This document shows, in pieces, positions 25,289 to 31,967 of a stretch of DNA of 36,436 bases. The notes below the pieces were generated by a model. It had not been told where the DNA came from and made no database searches. It saw only the letters and a program-made list of their open reading frames with translations. This DNA is from Acidimicrobiia bacterium (GTDB taxonomy: Bacteria; Actinomycetota; Acidimicrobiia; Acidimicrobiales; AC-14). Where the stretch lies: NCBI GenBank assembly GCA_023265045.1, contig JAHFUQ010000026.1, positions 1 to 36,436 on the forward strand. The letters run 5' to 3'. The position numbers and the translations under genes were made by a program. Position 1 is the first letter of the stretch, and every line of letters begins with the position of its first letter.

Positions 25289-25669
25289 TCAGACGGGGAT
25301 GAGGTCGACGTGGCGGCCGGCGGCGGCGGCGAGGACGCGCAGGTCTTCGGGGCCCGACGTGAAGATCTCGTCGCCGTCGTGGGCGAGGAGGAGCACCGCG
25401 GCGTCGATCACGTCGGCCGCGCCGGCGAGCCCGAGGAGGACGCCGGCGCGCCGGCCGGCGTCGTCGTCCAGCGGCTGCACCTCGACCCCGCGAAGTAGGC
25501 GGGCCAGGACGGCCTGGCGGCGGTGCCCGCCCCGCCACACCTGCCCCACCACGCCGCCGTGGGTGAGCGGCGCGCGCTCGGCGCGCCGTTCCCGCTTCAC
25601 GACGGCGATCAGGTCGCGGTCGCCGCGCTCGATGGCGACCAGCGCGCCCGCGTCGAGCACGACGCTCAT
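25289..25669 (-). CDS. PIN-domain ribonuclease toxin, VapC-like
   Basis: A 126-residue PIN protein, the toxin of a type II toxin-antitoxin pair; such enzymes cleave RNA using clustered acidic residues and Mg2+. VVLDAGALVAIERGD gives the first Asp and Glu, ADVIDAAVLLLAHDGDEIFT the later Asp pair, and TSGPEDLRVLAAAAG the usual terminal motif. At the position where many VapC proteins have Glu (VLAElW) this one has Gln (VVGQVWRGG); the subfamily may use Gln normally. ATG 25669 overlaps the antitoxin stop by four bases (ATGA), so the two are translated together. Confidence 0.87.
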   Translation of the reverse strand: MSVVLDAGALVAIERGDRDLIAVVKRERRAERAPLTHGGVVGQVWRGGHRRQAVLARLLRGVEVQPLDDDAGRRAGVLLGLAGAADVIDAAVLLLAHDGDEIFTSGPEDLRVLAAAAGRHVDLIPV

Positions 25670-25935
25670 CCGGAGCCCCGGACGACGACCGCCCGAGCGC
25701 GGGCGCGCCGGCTCGCGGCCTCCACCTCGGCGTCGGTAATTACGCCGTGCTCGGCTTCGTAGGCCGCCAGGAAGTCATCCAAGGCCCGCATCCGCCGGTC
25801 GTGGCCCACCTGCCGGCGGAGTGCGTCGTTCACCCAGGCGCTGAGGCTGTCGGCCCGCCTCTCCGCCACCGCGGCCCGCCCGGCGGCGATGAGGTCGCCC
25901 TCGACCGTCGCCGACAGTCTCTCCCGAATCGTCAT
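25666..25935 (-). CDS. Ribbon-helix-helix antitoxin, VapB-like
   Basis: An 89-residue protein preceding the PIN toxin. The N-terminus TIRERLSATVEGDLIAAGRA and SLSAWVNDALRRQV fit a ribbon-helix-helix DNA-binding fold. The C-terminal part (DDFLAAYEAEHGVITDAEVE) would wrap the toxin and ends in a basic RRARARAVVVRG tail. It is expected to repress its own operon with the toxin. ATG 25935 lies six bases after TAGTAT and inside an AT-rich inverted repeat. Confidence 0.85.
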   Translation of the reverse strand: MTIRERLSATVEGDLIAAGRAAVAERRADSLSAWVNDALRRQVGHDRRMRALDDFLAAYEAEHGVITDAEVEAASRRARARAVVVRGSG

Positions 25936-25954
25936 ATATTCATACTACTATATG
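25933..25954 (-). promoter_or_regulatory. Toxin-antitoxin promoter and inverted-repeat operator
   Basis: CATATA (25933-25938) and TATATG (25949-25954) are inverted around ten bases that contain the minus-strand -10 box TAGTAT (25947-25942). The left arm includes the antitoxin start codon. This AT-rich island in GC-rich DNA is a typical self-repression site, and the message is probably leaderless. Confidence 0.6.
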
Positions 25955-25961
25955 CCGCAGA

Positions 25962-26123
25962 TCATGGTATCGCCGGCGGCGGAGGGAAGCCCGCTTCGGC
26001 GTCAATGGCGGCGATCTTCTTCTTCGCCATCGGCACGAACAACCGCTCGCCGTCAATCAAGATCCAGCCGTGCCCGTAGACCGGGCCGAGGCGCGTCGCG
26101 CGGGGCAGGACCTTCCGTGGCAC
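25962..26123 (-). CDS. Small hypothetical protein or 3' remnant
   Basis: A 53-residue frame from GTG 26123 to TGA 25964-25962. The stretch GPVYGHGWILIDGERLFVPM, then AKKKIAAIDAEAGFPPPPA, reads like genuine protein. Directly upstream, in another frame (about 26128-26190), HPILIIEADINPRSGITRPF also reads like protein, so this may be a longer gene broken by a frameshift. No family recognised. It lies between the antitoxin and ligase genes. Confidence 0.4.
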   Translation of the reverse strand: MPRKVLPRATRLGPVYGHGWILIDGERLFVPMAKKKIAAIDAEAGFPPPPAIP

Positions 26124-26191
26124 GTCCGCTGAACGGGCGGGTGATGCCCGACCTGGGATTGATGTCTGCTTCGATGATGAGAATGGGATGA

Positions 26192-27178
26192 ATGAGCCCC
26201 GCGCCGCCACGCTTGCTGCCGATGCTGGCCGGGGGCAACGGGATCCCGCCCAACCCGGGCGCCTACCTGCTCGAGCCGAAGCTGGACGGCGTGCGGGTGA
26301 TCGCCCTAGTCGAGCCGGTGGGGGTCACACTGCTGAACCGCCGCGGTGGGGAGATCACCAGCCACTACCCCGAGGTGGGCGGGCTGGCGGAGGCATTGGC
26401 GCCGCACGGGGCCGTGCTCGACGGCGAGGTGGTGGCGTTCGACGAAAAAGGACGCACGAGCTTCCAGCGCCTGCAGCGGCGGATGCACGTGCTGCAGCCG
26501 TCGGCCCGGCTGTTGGCCGACACGCCGGTGGTCTTCGCCGCCTTCGACGTGCTGTGGCTCGACGGCGAGCTGCTGGTCGCGTGCCCGCAGGAGGAGCGGC
26601 GGCGGATTCTCGACAGCCTGGCCATCAAGGGCCGGGCGTGGCAGACGGCGCCGGTGTTGGACGCCACGCCCGAGGAGCTGCTCGAAGCCTGCCGCGCCGC
26701 CGGGCTGGAGGGGTTCATGGCCAAGCGCCGGGACGCGACCTACCAGCCGGGGCGGCGCTCGCCGGCGTGGTGGAAGGTCAAGTGCGGCCGGCGGCGCGAG
26801 TTCGTAGTGGGGGGTTGGTCGACCGGCTCCGGCAGCCGGGCCGAGAGCATAGGTTCGCTCGCCCTCGGCGCCTACGACCCCTCAGGCACGCTGTATTACG
26901 TCGGCCAGGCCGGCTCGGGGCTCAACGAGGAGATGATCCGCCAGCTCCAGAAGCTGTTCGCCCAGATCCGCGTGGAGGCGTCGCCGTTCGTCAACCCGCC
27001 GCCCGCGCTCATGCTCCACTACGTCCGACCGATGCTGGTGGCGGAGATCGCCTACACCGAGGTCACCGAGTCGGGCACGCTCCGCCAGCCGTCGATCAAG
27101 GGCCTGCGCACCGACGTGATCGCGTCCGACGTCGAGTGGGACGACGAGATCGCCGAGCGGTTCTCAGGGGCAGGGTGA
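26192..27178 (+). CDS. ATP-dependent DNA ligase, LigC/LigD-ligase type
   Basis: A 328-residue enzyme sealing DNA nicks with ATP. Adenylation domain: motif I EPKLDGVRV with the AMP-accepting Lys30, then LDGEVVAFDEKGRTSFQRLQ, FAAFDVLWLDG, EGFMAKRRDATYQPGRRSP, and AWWKVKC (motif V). The OB-fold domain follows (REFVVGGWSTGSGS, YVGQAGSGLNEEMI, LRQPSIKGLRTD). It lacks polymerase and phosphoesterase domains. With Ku and a stand-alone LigD polymerase 2-3 kb downstream it could supply the ligation step of end joining, or act in other repair. ATG 26192 has a GGGATG stretch just upstream. Confidence 0.92.
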   Translation: MSPAPPRLLPMLAGGNGIPPNPGAYLLEPKLDGVRVIALVEPVGVTLLNRRGGEITSHYPEVGGLAEALAPHGAVLDGEVVAFDEKGRTSFQRLQRRMHVLQPSARLLADTPVVFAAFDVLWLDGELLVACPQEERRRILDSLAIKGRAWQTAPVLDATPEELLEACRAAGLEGFMAKRRDATYQPGRRSPAWWKVKCGRRREFVVGGWSTGSGSRAESIGSLALGAYDPSGTLYYVGQAGSGLNEEMIRQLQKLFAQIRVEASPFVNPPPALMLHYVRPMLVAEIAYTEVTESGTLRQPSIKGLRTDVIASDVEWDDEIAERFSGAG

Positions 27179-27191
27179 GCTGGGGCCGCGG

Positions 27192-27262
27192 GTCCTCGTT
27201 TGGATGCCGGGCGGACCAGCCCGCCGGTAGACCGACCGGTGTGCGGGCCGGATGACGAGGAC
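27192..27262. terminator. Large hairpin between convergent ligase and TetR genes
   Basis: GTCCTCGT (27192-27199) is inverted as ACGAGGAC (27255-27262), enclosing smaller stems (CGGGCGG with CCCGCCG, and a self-complementary ACCGGT). It starts 13 bases after the ligase stop and reaches the TetR stop, so it may terminate both. Confidence 0.5.
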
Positions 27263-27838
27263 TCAGGCCAGCAGTAGGGCGAGGTGCTGGCCGAGGAGGG
27301 CCATCTGGCGCTGGGGCATGGCCGGGTCGGCGTGGGCCTTGGCCAGCACGATCGAGCCTTCGACGACGGCCAGGAACTGGTCGCCGAACTGGGCGTGGTC
27401 GATGTCGGCGCCCCGGGCCGCGGCCGCCTCGCCCACCAGGTTGGCGACGAAGTCCCGGAGCGCGCCGAACATGGCCGCCAGGCGGGGCCGCACCTCGGGC
27501 CACGATTCGGCCAGGTCGAGGGCGAAGCTGCCGATGAGGCAGCCGTAGGTCATGACCGGGCCCACGCACACCTCGCCGGCGTGGGCGACGAAGGCGTGCA
27601 GGCGCGCCACCGGGTCGTCCTCGGCCGTCCATGCGCCCTGGGTGAAGGCGGCGACGACGTCCTCGAAGTACGACTCGAGAGCGGCCACGCCGAGGTCGTC
27701 CTTGCTGGCGAAGTGGTGGTAGAAGCTGCCCTTCGTCACCCCCGCCCGCTCGCAGATCTCGTCGACGGTGGTGGCGGGGAAGCCCTTGGCCAGCGCCACC
27801 CGGCGCATGGCGTCGATCAGCGCGCTGCGGTGCGTCAC
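27263..27838 (-). CDS. TetR/AcrR family transcriptional repressor
   Basis: A 191-residue regulator. The N-terminal DNA-binding domain contains RRVALAKGFPATTVDEICER and AGVTKGSFYHHFASKDDLGV, the canonical TetR helix-turn-helix; residues beyond 60 form the ligand-binding and dimerisation core. It resembles the AcrR/RutR-like group that senses small hydrophobic effectors. GTG 27838 is the start; upstream GGAGG is rather distant. A 20-bp near-palindrome lies in the interval with the divergent DUF1059 gene and is the likely operator for both. Confidence 0.9.
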   Translation of the reverse strand: MTHRSALIDAMRRVALAKGFPATTVDEICERAGVTKGSFYHHFASKDDLGVAALESYFEDVVAAFTQGAWTAEDDPVARLHAFVAHAGEVCVGPVMTYGCLIGSFALDLAESWPEVRPRLAAMFGALRDFVANLVGEAAAARGADIDHAQFGDQFLAVVEGSIVLAKAHADPAMPQRQMALLGQHLALLLA

Positions 27839-27866
27839 GTCGTTCCCGAACCTACCTCCTGCCGAC

Positions 27867-27886
27867 CATACCGACTAGTTGGTATG
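27867..27886. promoter_or_regulatory. TetR-type palindromic operator
   Basis: CATACCGACTAGTTGGTATG (27867-27886) is palindromic at 18 of 20 positions, centred on ACTAGT. A plus-strand -10-like TATGCT (27883-27888) overlaps its right arm, so repressor binding would block the DUF1059 operon. Confidence 0.7.
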
Positions 27887-27919
27887 CTAAACGGTGACGG
27901 CGGTGAAAGGAGGGCCAAC

Positions 27920-28096
27920 GTGGCCTACGAGTTCGGGTGCCCGACCGCCGGGTCGGACTGCAGCTGGAAGGTGGCGGGCGCCACCGAGGAGGCCGTCATG
28001 GCCAAGGTGGCCGACCACGCCCGTAAAGTGCACAAGGTGAAGACGCCGACCGGCACCATCATGAGCTACCTGCGGTCGACGCTCAAGCAGGTGTGA
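27920..28096 (+). CDS. DUF1059 small protein
   Basis: A 58-residue protein. VAYEFGCPTAGSDCSWKVAG, then TEEAVMAKVADHARKVHK, matches the DUF1059 family, in which two Cys and a His suggest metal binding. Function is unknown. GTG 27920 has AGGAGG six bases upstream, one of the best ribosome-binding sites here. It is divergent from the TetR gene across a palindromic operator. Its stop overlaps the start of the next gene (GTGA), so both are one transcription unit. Confidence 0.85.
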   Translation: MAYEFGCPTAGSDCSWKVAGATEEAVMAKVADHARKVHKVKTPTGTIMSYLRSTLKQV

Positions 28097-28422
28097 CGCT
28101 CCAGGAAATCGTCGAGCATTGGGTTCGTGACGCCGAGCGGATGAACGGCGGCTCCGCTCACGGCGTCGCGGTGACCGAGGAGCTCTGGATGGCGCTGCCG
28201 CCCCAGGTCGCCGGTCTGGCGGTCAGCCTGGCCGACGAGCCCCCCGAGCTGATCGAGATCCCCGGGCCTGATCGGCTCCGGATCGACGTGGAGGGCGCCC
28301 CGGTGGTGGTGTTCGTGCCGCTGCCGCCGCACACCTTGGCCGACCCGTCGCAATTGGAGATGTACAACCGGCTGCGGTGGTACGGGCTCAGCCCCGACGA
28401 GGCGATGGCCGGCTCCGGCTAG
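28093..28422 (+). CDS. Hypothetical protein, 109 residues
   Basis: A small acidic protein not recognised. The N-terminal helix TLQEIVEHWVRDAERMNGG is followed by strands (LIEIPGPDRLRIDVEG, APVVVFVPLPP) and a C-terminal helix LSPDEAMAG. No Cys, signal peptide or membrane segment. GTG 28093 overlaps the DUF1059 stop, so it is co-transcribed and probably under the same TetR control. Confidence 0.65.
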   Translation: MTLQEIVEHWVRDAERMNGGSAHGVAVTEELWMALPPQVAGLAVSLADEPPELIEIPGPDRLRIDVEGAPVVVFVPLPPHTLADPSQLEMYNRLRWYGLSPDEAMAGSG

Positions 28423-28488
28423 CCCGAGGCTTGGGTGGGAGGCGCCAGGCCTGGCGGGAAGGCGACTGGCGCCTCGACCACCTCGGGC
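28422..28488 (+). terminator. Nested hairpin terminator
   Basis: Outer stem GCCCGAGG (28422-28429) with CCTCGGGC (28481-28488), and inner stem GAGGCGCCAG (28439-28448) with CTGGCGCCTC (28466-28475). It begins at the stop codon of the 28093 gene. The remaining stretch to 28606 holds nothing I can identify. Confidence 0.65.
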
Positions 28489-28606
28489 GCCCCGGGTGGG
28501 CGGACACCCGGAGCACCCATATTGAACCACACCGAGGGGGGCAACATTCCAGTCGGAGCCCCGGAACCGCGAAATCCTTGCTTTCGGGGTCGCCACCCGC
28601 TACACG

Positions 28607-28643
28607 CGCGGACGCCCCGGCCGTGGGGGCCGAGGCGTCCGCG
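28607..28643 (-). terminator. Hairpin terminator after the DUF6458 gene
   Basis: CGCGGACGCC (28607-28616) is inverted as GGCGTCCGCG (28634-28643), a 10-bp stem with a G/C-rich loop. It lies 28 bases downstream of the minus-strand stop; a small CTTAC-TGATT-GTAAG hairpin sits between. Confidence 0.6.
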
Positions 28644-28670
28644 AGGCGGGACTTACTGATTGTAAGCGGG

Positions 28671-28946
28671 TCAGTCGATGTAGCTGCGCCGGCGCACGAC
28701 CCGCCGGGGTGCGACCGGCTCGAGCACCTCGTCGTCGACGACGGTGGTGGTGCGGGCGCCGCCGCCCCAACCGCCCCAACTGGCCCAGCCGTTCATGACG
28801 ACCAGGGCGACCAGCAACCCGACGGCGCCGACGCCCATGAGGATCCAGCCGACGGCCTGGAGGTCCACGCCCGATGTCGTGACGTTGACGGCGAAGGCGA
28901 GGATTGCGCCCACTGCGATGAGGAAGACGCTCACTCCGATACCCAT
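28671..28946 (-). CDS. DUF6458-like small membrane protein
   Basis: A 91-residue protein with two hydrophobic segments, GVSVFLIAVGAILAFAVNV and VGWILMGVGAVGLLVALVVM, separated by a short loop with VDLQ. A Gly/Trp-rich stretch (WASWGGWGGG) and a basic tail (PRRVVRRRSYID) follow. This is the layout of the actinobacterial DUF6458 family, whose function is unknown. ATG 28946 is preceded by AGGAGGC. It is divergent from ku. Confidence 0.8.
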   Translation of the reverse strand: MGIGVSVFLIAVGAILAFAVNVTTSGVDLQAVGWILMGVGAVGLLVALVVMNGWASWGGWGGGARTTTVVDDEVLEPVAPRRVVRRRSYID

Positions 28947-29031
28947 TGCATGCCTCCTGTAGTGCGTTGCGAACTGCCCTCACTTGTACCCAGGGGCTGC
29001 TCATCACATGCCGCGTGCCAGACTTGGCGGC

Positions 29032-29823
29032 GTGCCCCGACCCATCTGGAGCGGCGCCATCAGCTTCGGGCTGGTGAACGTGCCGGTGAAGCTGTTCAGC
29101 GCCACGTCGGCCAAAGACGTCCGGTTCCACCAGATCGACGGGCGCACCAACTCCCGCATCAAGCAGAAGCGGGTCTCGGTGGCCACGGGTGACGAGGTCC
29201 CCTACGAGGACATCGTCAAGGGCTACGAGCTGGGGACCGATCAGTTCGTGATCATCACCCCCGAGGAGCTCGACTCCCTCGAGACCCGGGCGACGCGCAC
29301 CATCGACATCGAGGACTTCGTCGACCTCGACCAGATCGACCCCATCTACTACGAGCGGGCCTACTACCTGGTGCCGGACAAGGGCGGGGCCAAGGCCTAC
29401 GCCCTGCTGCGGGCGGCCATGCGGGAGTCGAACAAGGTGGGGATCGCCAAGGTGGTGCTGCGCACCAAGCAGTACCTGGCCGCCATCCGGGTCAAGGACG
29501 ACGTCCTGGTCATCGAGACCATGCTGTACCCCGACGAGGTGAACCCGACCGACGACCTGGACCTGCCCCGCGAGGAGGTGGAGGTCACCGACCGGGAGGA
29601 GAAGATGGCCCGCCAGCTCATCGACTCGTTGACCACCGACTTCGAGCCCGAGAAGTACCACGACGAGTACCGCGAGCGGGTGCTGGCGCTGATCGAGCAG
29701 AAGGCGTCCGGCCAGGAGATCGTGCTCGAGGAGGCGTCCGAGGAGCCCTCCAAGGTCGTCGACCTCATGGCGGCGCTGGAGGCGTCGCTCGCCGCGGTCA
29801 AGAAGTCCAAGGACGGCGGCTGA
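29032..29823 (+). CDS. ku: Ku homodimeric end-binding protein
   Basis: A 263-residue protein that binds DNA ends and recruits LigD in bacterial non-homologous end joining. RPIWSGAISFGLVNVPVKLF is the hallmark N-terminus. RFHQIDGRTNSRIKQKRVS, VKGYELGTDQFVIITPEEL, and MARQLIDSLTTDFEPEKYHD with YRERVLALIEQKA follow in family order. The C-terminal tail is short and ends in KKSKDGG. GTG 29032 is chosen because family members start just before PRPIWSG; CAGACT lies seven bases upstream and could be its -10 box. The LigD polymerase gene starts one base after the stop. Confidence 0.96.
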   Translation: MPRPIWSGAISFGLVNVPVKLFSATSAKDVRFHQIDGRTNSRIKQKRVSVATGDEVPYEDIVKGYELGTDQFVIITPEELDSLETRATRTIDIEDFVDLDQIDPIYYERAYYLVPDKGGAKAYALLRAAMRESNKVGIAKVVLRTKQYLAAIRVKDDVLVIETMLYPDEVNPTDDLDLPREEVEVTDREEKMARQLIDSLTTDFEPEKYHDEYRERVLALIEQKASGQEIVLEEASEEPSKVVDLMAALEASLAAVKKSKDGG

Positions 29824-29824
29824 G

Positions 29825-30736
29825 TTGGCGGACGTCCAGGTCGAGATCGAGGGGCGGCAGCTCAAGCTGTCGAACCTCGACAAGGTCCTGTACCCCGAGG
29901 CCGGGTTCACCAAGGGCCAGGTCATCGACTACTACACCCGGATCTCGGGGGCGTTGCTGCCCCACCTGCGCCGCCGGGCGCTGACCCTGAAGCGCTACCC
30001 GAACGGCGTTGACGCCCAGTTCTTCTACGAGAAGAACTGCCCCAAGCACCGCCCCGACTGGGTGGGGACGCTGCCGGTGTGGTCGGCCCGCAACAAGGCC
30101 GACGTCAACTACTGCCTGTGCGACGGCCTGCCGGGCCTGGTGTGGGTGGCCAACCTGGCCTCGCTGGAGCTGCACACGTCGCTCTCGCAGGCCGACGATT
30201 ACCAGAAGCCGACGATGGTGGTGTTCGACCTCGATCCCGGCCCGCCCGCCACCGTGGTCGAGTGCTGCCAGGTGGCGCTGTGGCTCCGGTCGGTGCTGGA
30301 CGATCTCGGGCTGGAGGCGTTCCCCAAGACGTCGGGGTCGAAGGGGCTGCAGATCTACGTCCCCCTGAACACGCCCGTGACCTACAACGAGACCAAGCCG
30401 TTCGCCCACGCCGTGGCCAAGCTGCTGGAGGCCAAGTACCCGAAGATGGTGCTGTCGGTGATGACCAAGGACCTACGCAAGGGCAAGGTCTTCATCGACT
30501 GGTCCCAGAACGACGACTCCAAGACCACGGTGTGCGTGTACTCGCTGCGGGCGCGGCCCACGCCGACCGTCTCCTCGCCCGTGACGTGGGCCGAGGTCGA
30601 GGCGGGGCTCGGCGACGAGGGCCTGTCGTTCACGGCCGATGAGGTCGTCAAGCGCTTCGAGCGCGACGGCGACCTGTGGGAACGAGTGGAGGGCCTGGAG
30701 CAGACGCTCCCTGCGCCGCCGCCTACGCCGGGCTAG
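29825..30736 (+). CDS. ligD: LigD-type polymerase domain protein
   Basis: A 303-residue stand-alone primase-like polymerase (LigD Pol domain, archaeo-eukaryotic primase superfamily) that fills gaps at broken ends, preferring ribonucleotides. Visible motifs are LSNLDKVLYPEAGFTKGQVI, KRYPNGVDAQFFYEKNCPKH, the catalytic VFDLDPGP (Asp135, Asp137), PKTSGSKGLQIYVPL, and KVFIDWSQNDDSKTTVCVYS. Full LigD also has nuclease and ligase domains; here they are absent, and a separate ATP ligase lies 2.6 kb upstream. The start is TTG 29825, two bases after the Ku stop codon. The last 14 bases overlap the convergent DUF4230 gene. Confidence 0.94.
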   Translation: MADVQVEIEGRQLKLSNLDKVLYPEAGFTKGQVIDYYTRISGALLPHLRRRALTLKRYPNGVDAQFFYEKNCPKHRPDWVGTLPVWSARNKADVNYCLCDGLPGLVWVANLASLELHTSLSQADDYQKPTMVVFDLDPGPPATVVECCQVALWLRSVLDDLGLEAFPKTSGSKGLQIYVPLNTPVTYNETKPFAHAVAKLLEAKYPKMVLSVMTKDLRKGKVFIDWSQNDDSKTTVCVYSLRARPTPTVSSPVTWAEVEAGLGDEGLSFTADEVVKRFERDGDLWERVEGLEQTLPAPPPTPG

Positions 30737-31412
30737 CGGCGAAATTGACCGTCACGTTGGGGTAGCCCAGGGCGCGCAGCATGTTGGCCAGCATCGTGCG
30801 GGTGTTGGTCTCGGCCCGGGCCCGCAGGTCGCTGTCGCTGGCCGCGGCCGCCATCTTGCCCTCGGCGGCGAGTTGCAGCGAGCGCTCGCTGGTGGGGGAA
30901 TCGGTGAAGACCGAGCCGATCCGGTCGAGCAGGCCGCGCTGGCGGCTCACCACCTGGCTGGCCTTCGGGTCGAGGCGCGGCGCCGAGAACACGGGCGCCG
31001 GCAGGGTGATGGTGACCGACTGGCGGTCGGGGGACACCGCGATCGCTCGCTCGTCGAGGGCCGAGAAGTCGACTGTGGCGGTGACGTCACCGGCGGCCAC
31101 GTAGACGGTGCGCTCGCCCTTGATGATCTGGGGCAGGAACTTGGCGTCCTTCTCGGTGTCGACGATCACCTGGAGGTTGGCCGACGCCGCCTCGTAGCGG
31201 CTCAGGTCCTCCAGCGACTTGAGCAGCGCGGGCTGGCTGCGGTCGACGGTCTTGGAGCTGAACGGGTTGGGCAACGACGGCAGGAAGTCGCCCAGGCCGA
31301 ACTTGCTCGCCACCACCAGCAGGCCGGCGACCGCGAGGGCCACGACCATCAGCGTCCCGAACCGGGACCGTTTGCGGGCGGCGACGACCGCGATCTCGTT
31401 CGTCCGGCTCAT
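30723..31412 (-). CDS. DUF4230 membrane-anchored protein
   Basis: A 229-residue protein. One N-terminal membrane helix (FGTLMVVALAVAGLLVVASK) anchors a C-terminal DUF4230 domain: ALLKSLEDLSRYEAASANLQ, YVAAGDVTATVDFSALDE, SVTITLPAPVFSAPRLDPKA, RGLLDRIGSVF, and TMLANMLRALGYPNVTVNF. Topology suggests an extracytoplasmic domain; function unknown. ATG 31412 is favoured over ATG 31442 because GGAGG lies five bases before it. Convergent with ligD-polymerase. Confidence 0.83.
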   Translation of the reverse strand: MSRTNEIAVVAARKRSRFGTLMVVALAVAGLLVVASKFGLGDFLPSLPNPFSSKTVDRSQPALLKSLEDLSRYEAASANLQVIVDTEKDAKFLPQIIKGERTVYVAAGDVTATVDFSALDERAIAVSPDRQSVTITLPAPVFSAPRLDPKASQVVSRQRGLLDRIGSVFTDSPTSERSLQLAAEGKMAAAASDSDLRARAETNTRTMLANMLRALGYPNVTVNFAASPA

Positions 31413-31476
31413 TACTACCTCCAACGCTTCGGGACCCTCCATTGTGACCGACCCTGGCCGCGACGCCGTTACACCT

Positions 31477-31914
31477 CTACGTCGCCTCGGGACGCCCGGC
31501 CTTTGTGAGCTTCATGTGGATGGTGATCAGCAGGGCGGTGGCGAGCGAGCGGGCGACGTCCTCGGTGAGGTCAGGTGGCGGCGGGAAGATCTCGAGCCCG
31601 CGAGCGGTCACGTTGCACACGAGGGCCTGGCGGGTGTCGCCGAAGCCGGGGATCACGAGCGGGCCGCCGTCGCGCCGCTCGATGCGCAAGCCCAGCGGCA
31701 GGGAGACGGTGAGCGTGGCGGGGACACGGGGCGCGTCGAGGGGGCCCGCGGGCTGGAGTAGCACCACGCCGTCGGCGTCGATCGGGATGGAGATGGGCAG
31801 GCCCTGGGCCAGCCGCTCCAGCCCGAACACCGCCACCAGGTCGTCGCCCCCCTGGAGCAGGTCGTCGGCGAAGATCGCCGCCCACGCCGGGGCCCGGCGG
31901 CGAGCCCGGATCAC
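31477..31914 (-). CDS. Hypothetical protein, 145 residues
   Basis: Not recognised. The sequence alternates short strands and turns (GLPISIPIDADGVVLLQPAG, VPATLTVSLPLGLRIERRDG, LVCNVTARGLEIFPPPPD) and ends with one helix (DVARSLATALLITIHMKLTK). No signal peptide or membrane segment. GTG 31914 lies inside a short self-complementary sequence (CACCGGTG). It lies 64 bases upstream of the DUF4230 gene on the same strand. Confidence 0.6.
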   Translation of the reverse strand: MIRARRRAPAWAAIFADDLLQGGDDLVAVFGLERLAQGLPISIPIDADGVVLLQPAGPLDAPRVPATLTVSLPLGLRIERRDGGPLVIPGFGDTRQALVCNVTARGLEIFPPPPDLTEDVARSLATALLITIHMKLTKAGRPEAT

Positions 31915-31920
31915 CGGTGC

Positions 31921-31967
31921 AGCGTTATCGCTGTGATTTCGGCGATTTCGCCCGAAATCACGACGCT
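31921..31967. repeat. Intergenic palindromic element, copy B
   Basis: AGCGT (31921-31925) and ACGCT (31963-31967) flank a hairpin GTGATTTC-GGCG-ATTT-CGCC-C-GAAATCAC (31933-31961, one bulged C). It shares CGCTGTGATTT and ATCAC-N2-CGCTA with the element at 15073-15115. It lies at the 3' end of the radical SAM gene and upstream of the 31477 gene. Confidence 0.6.
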
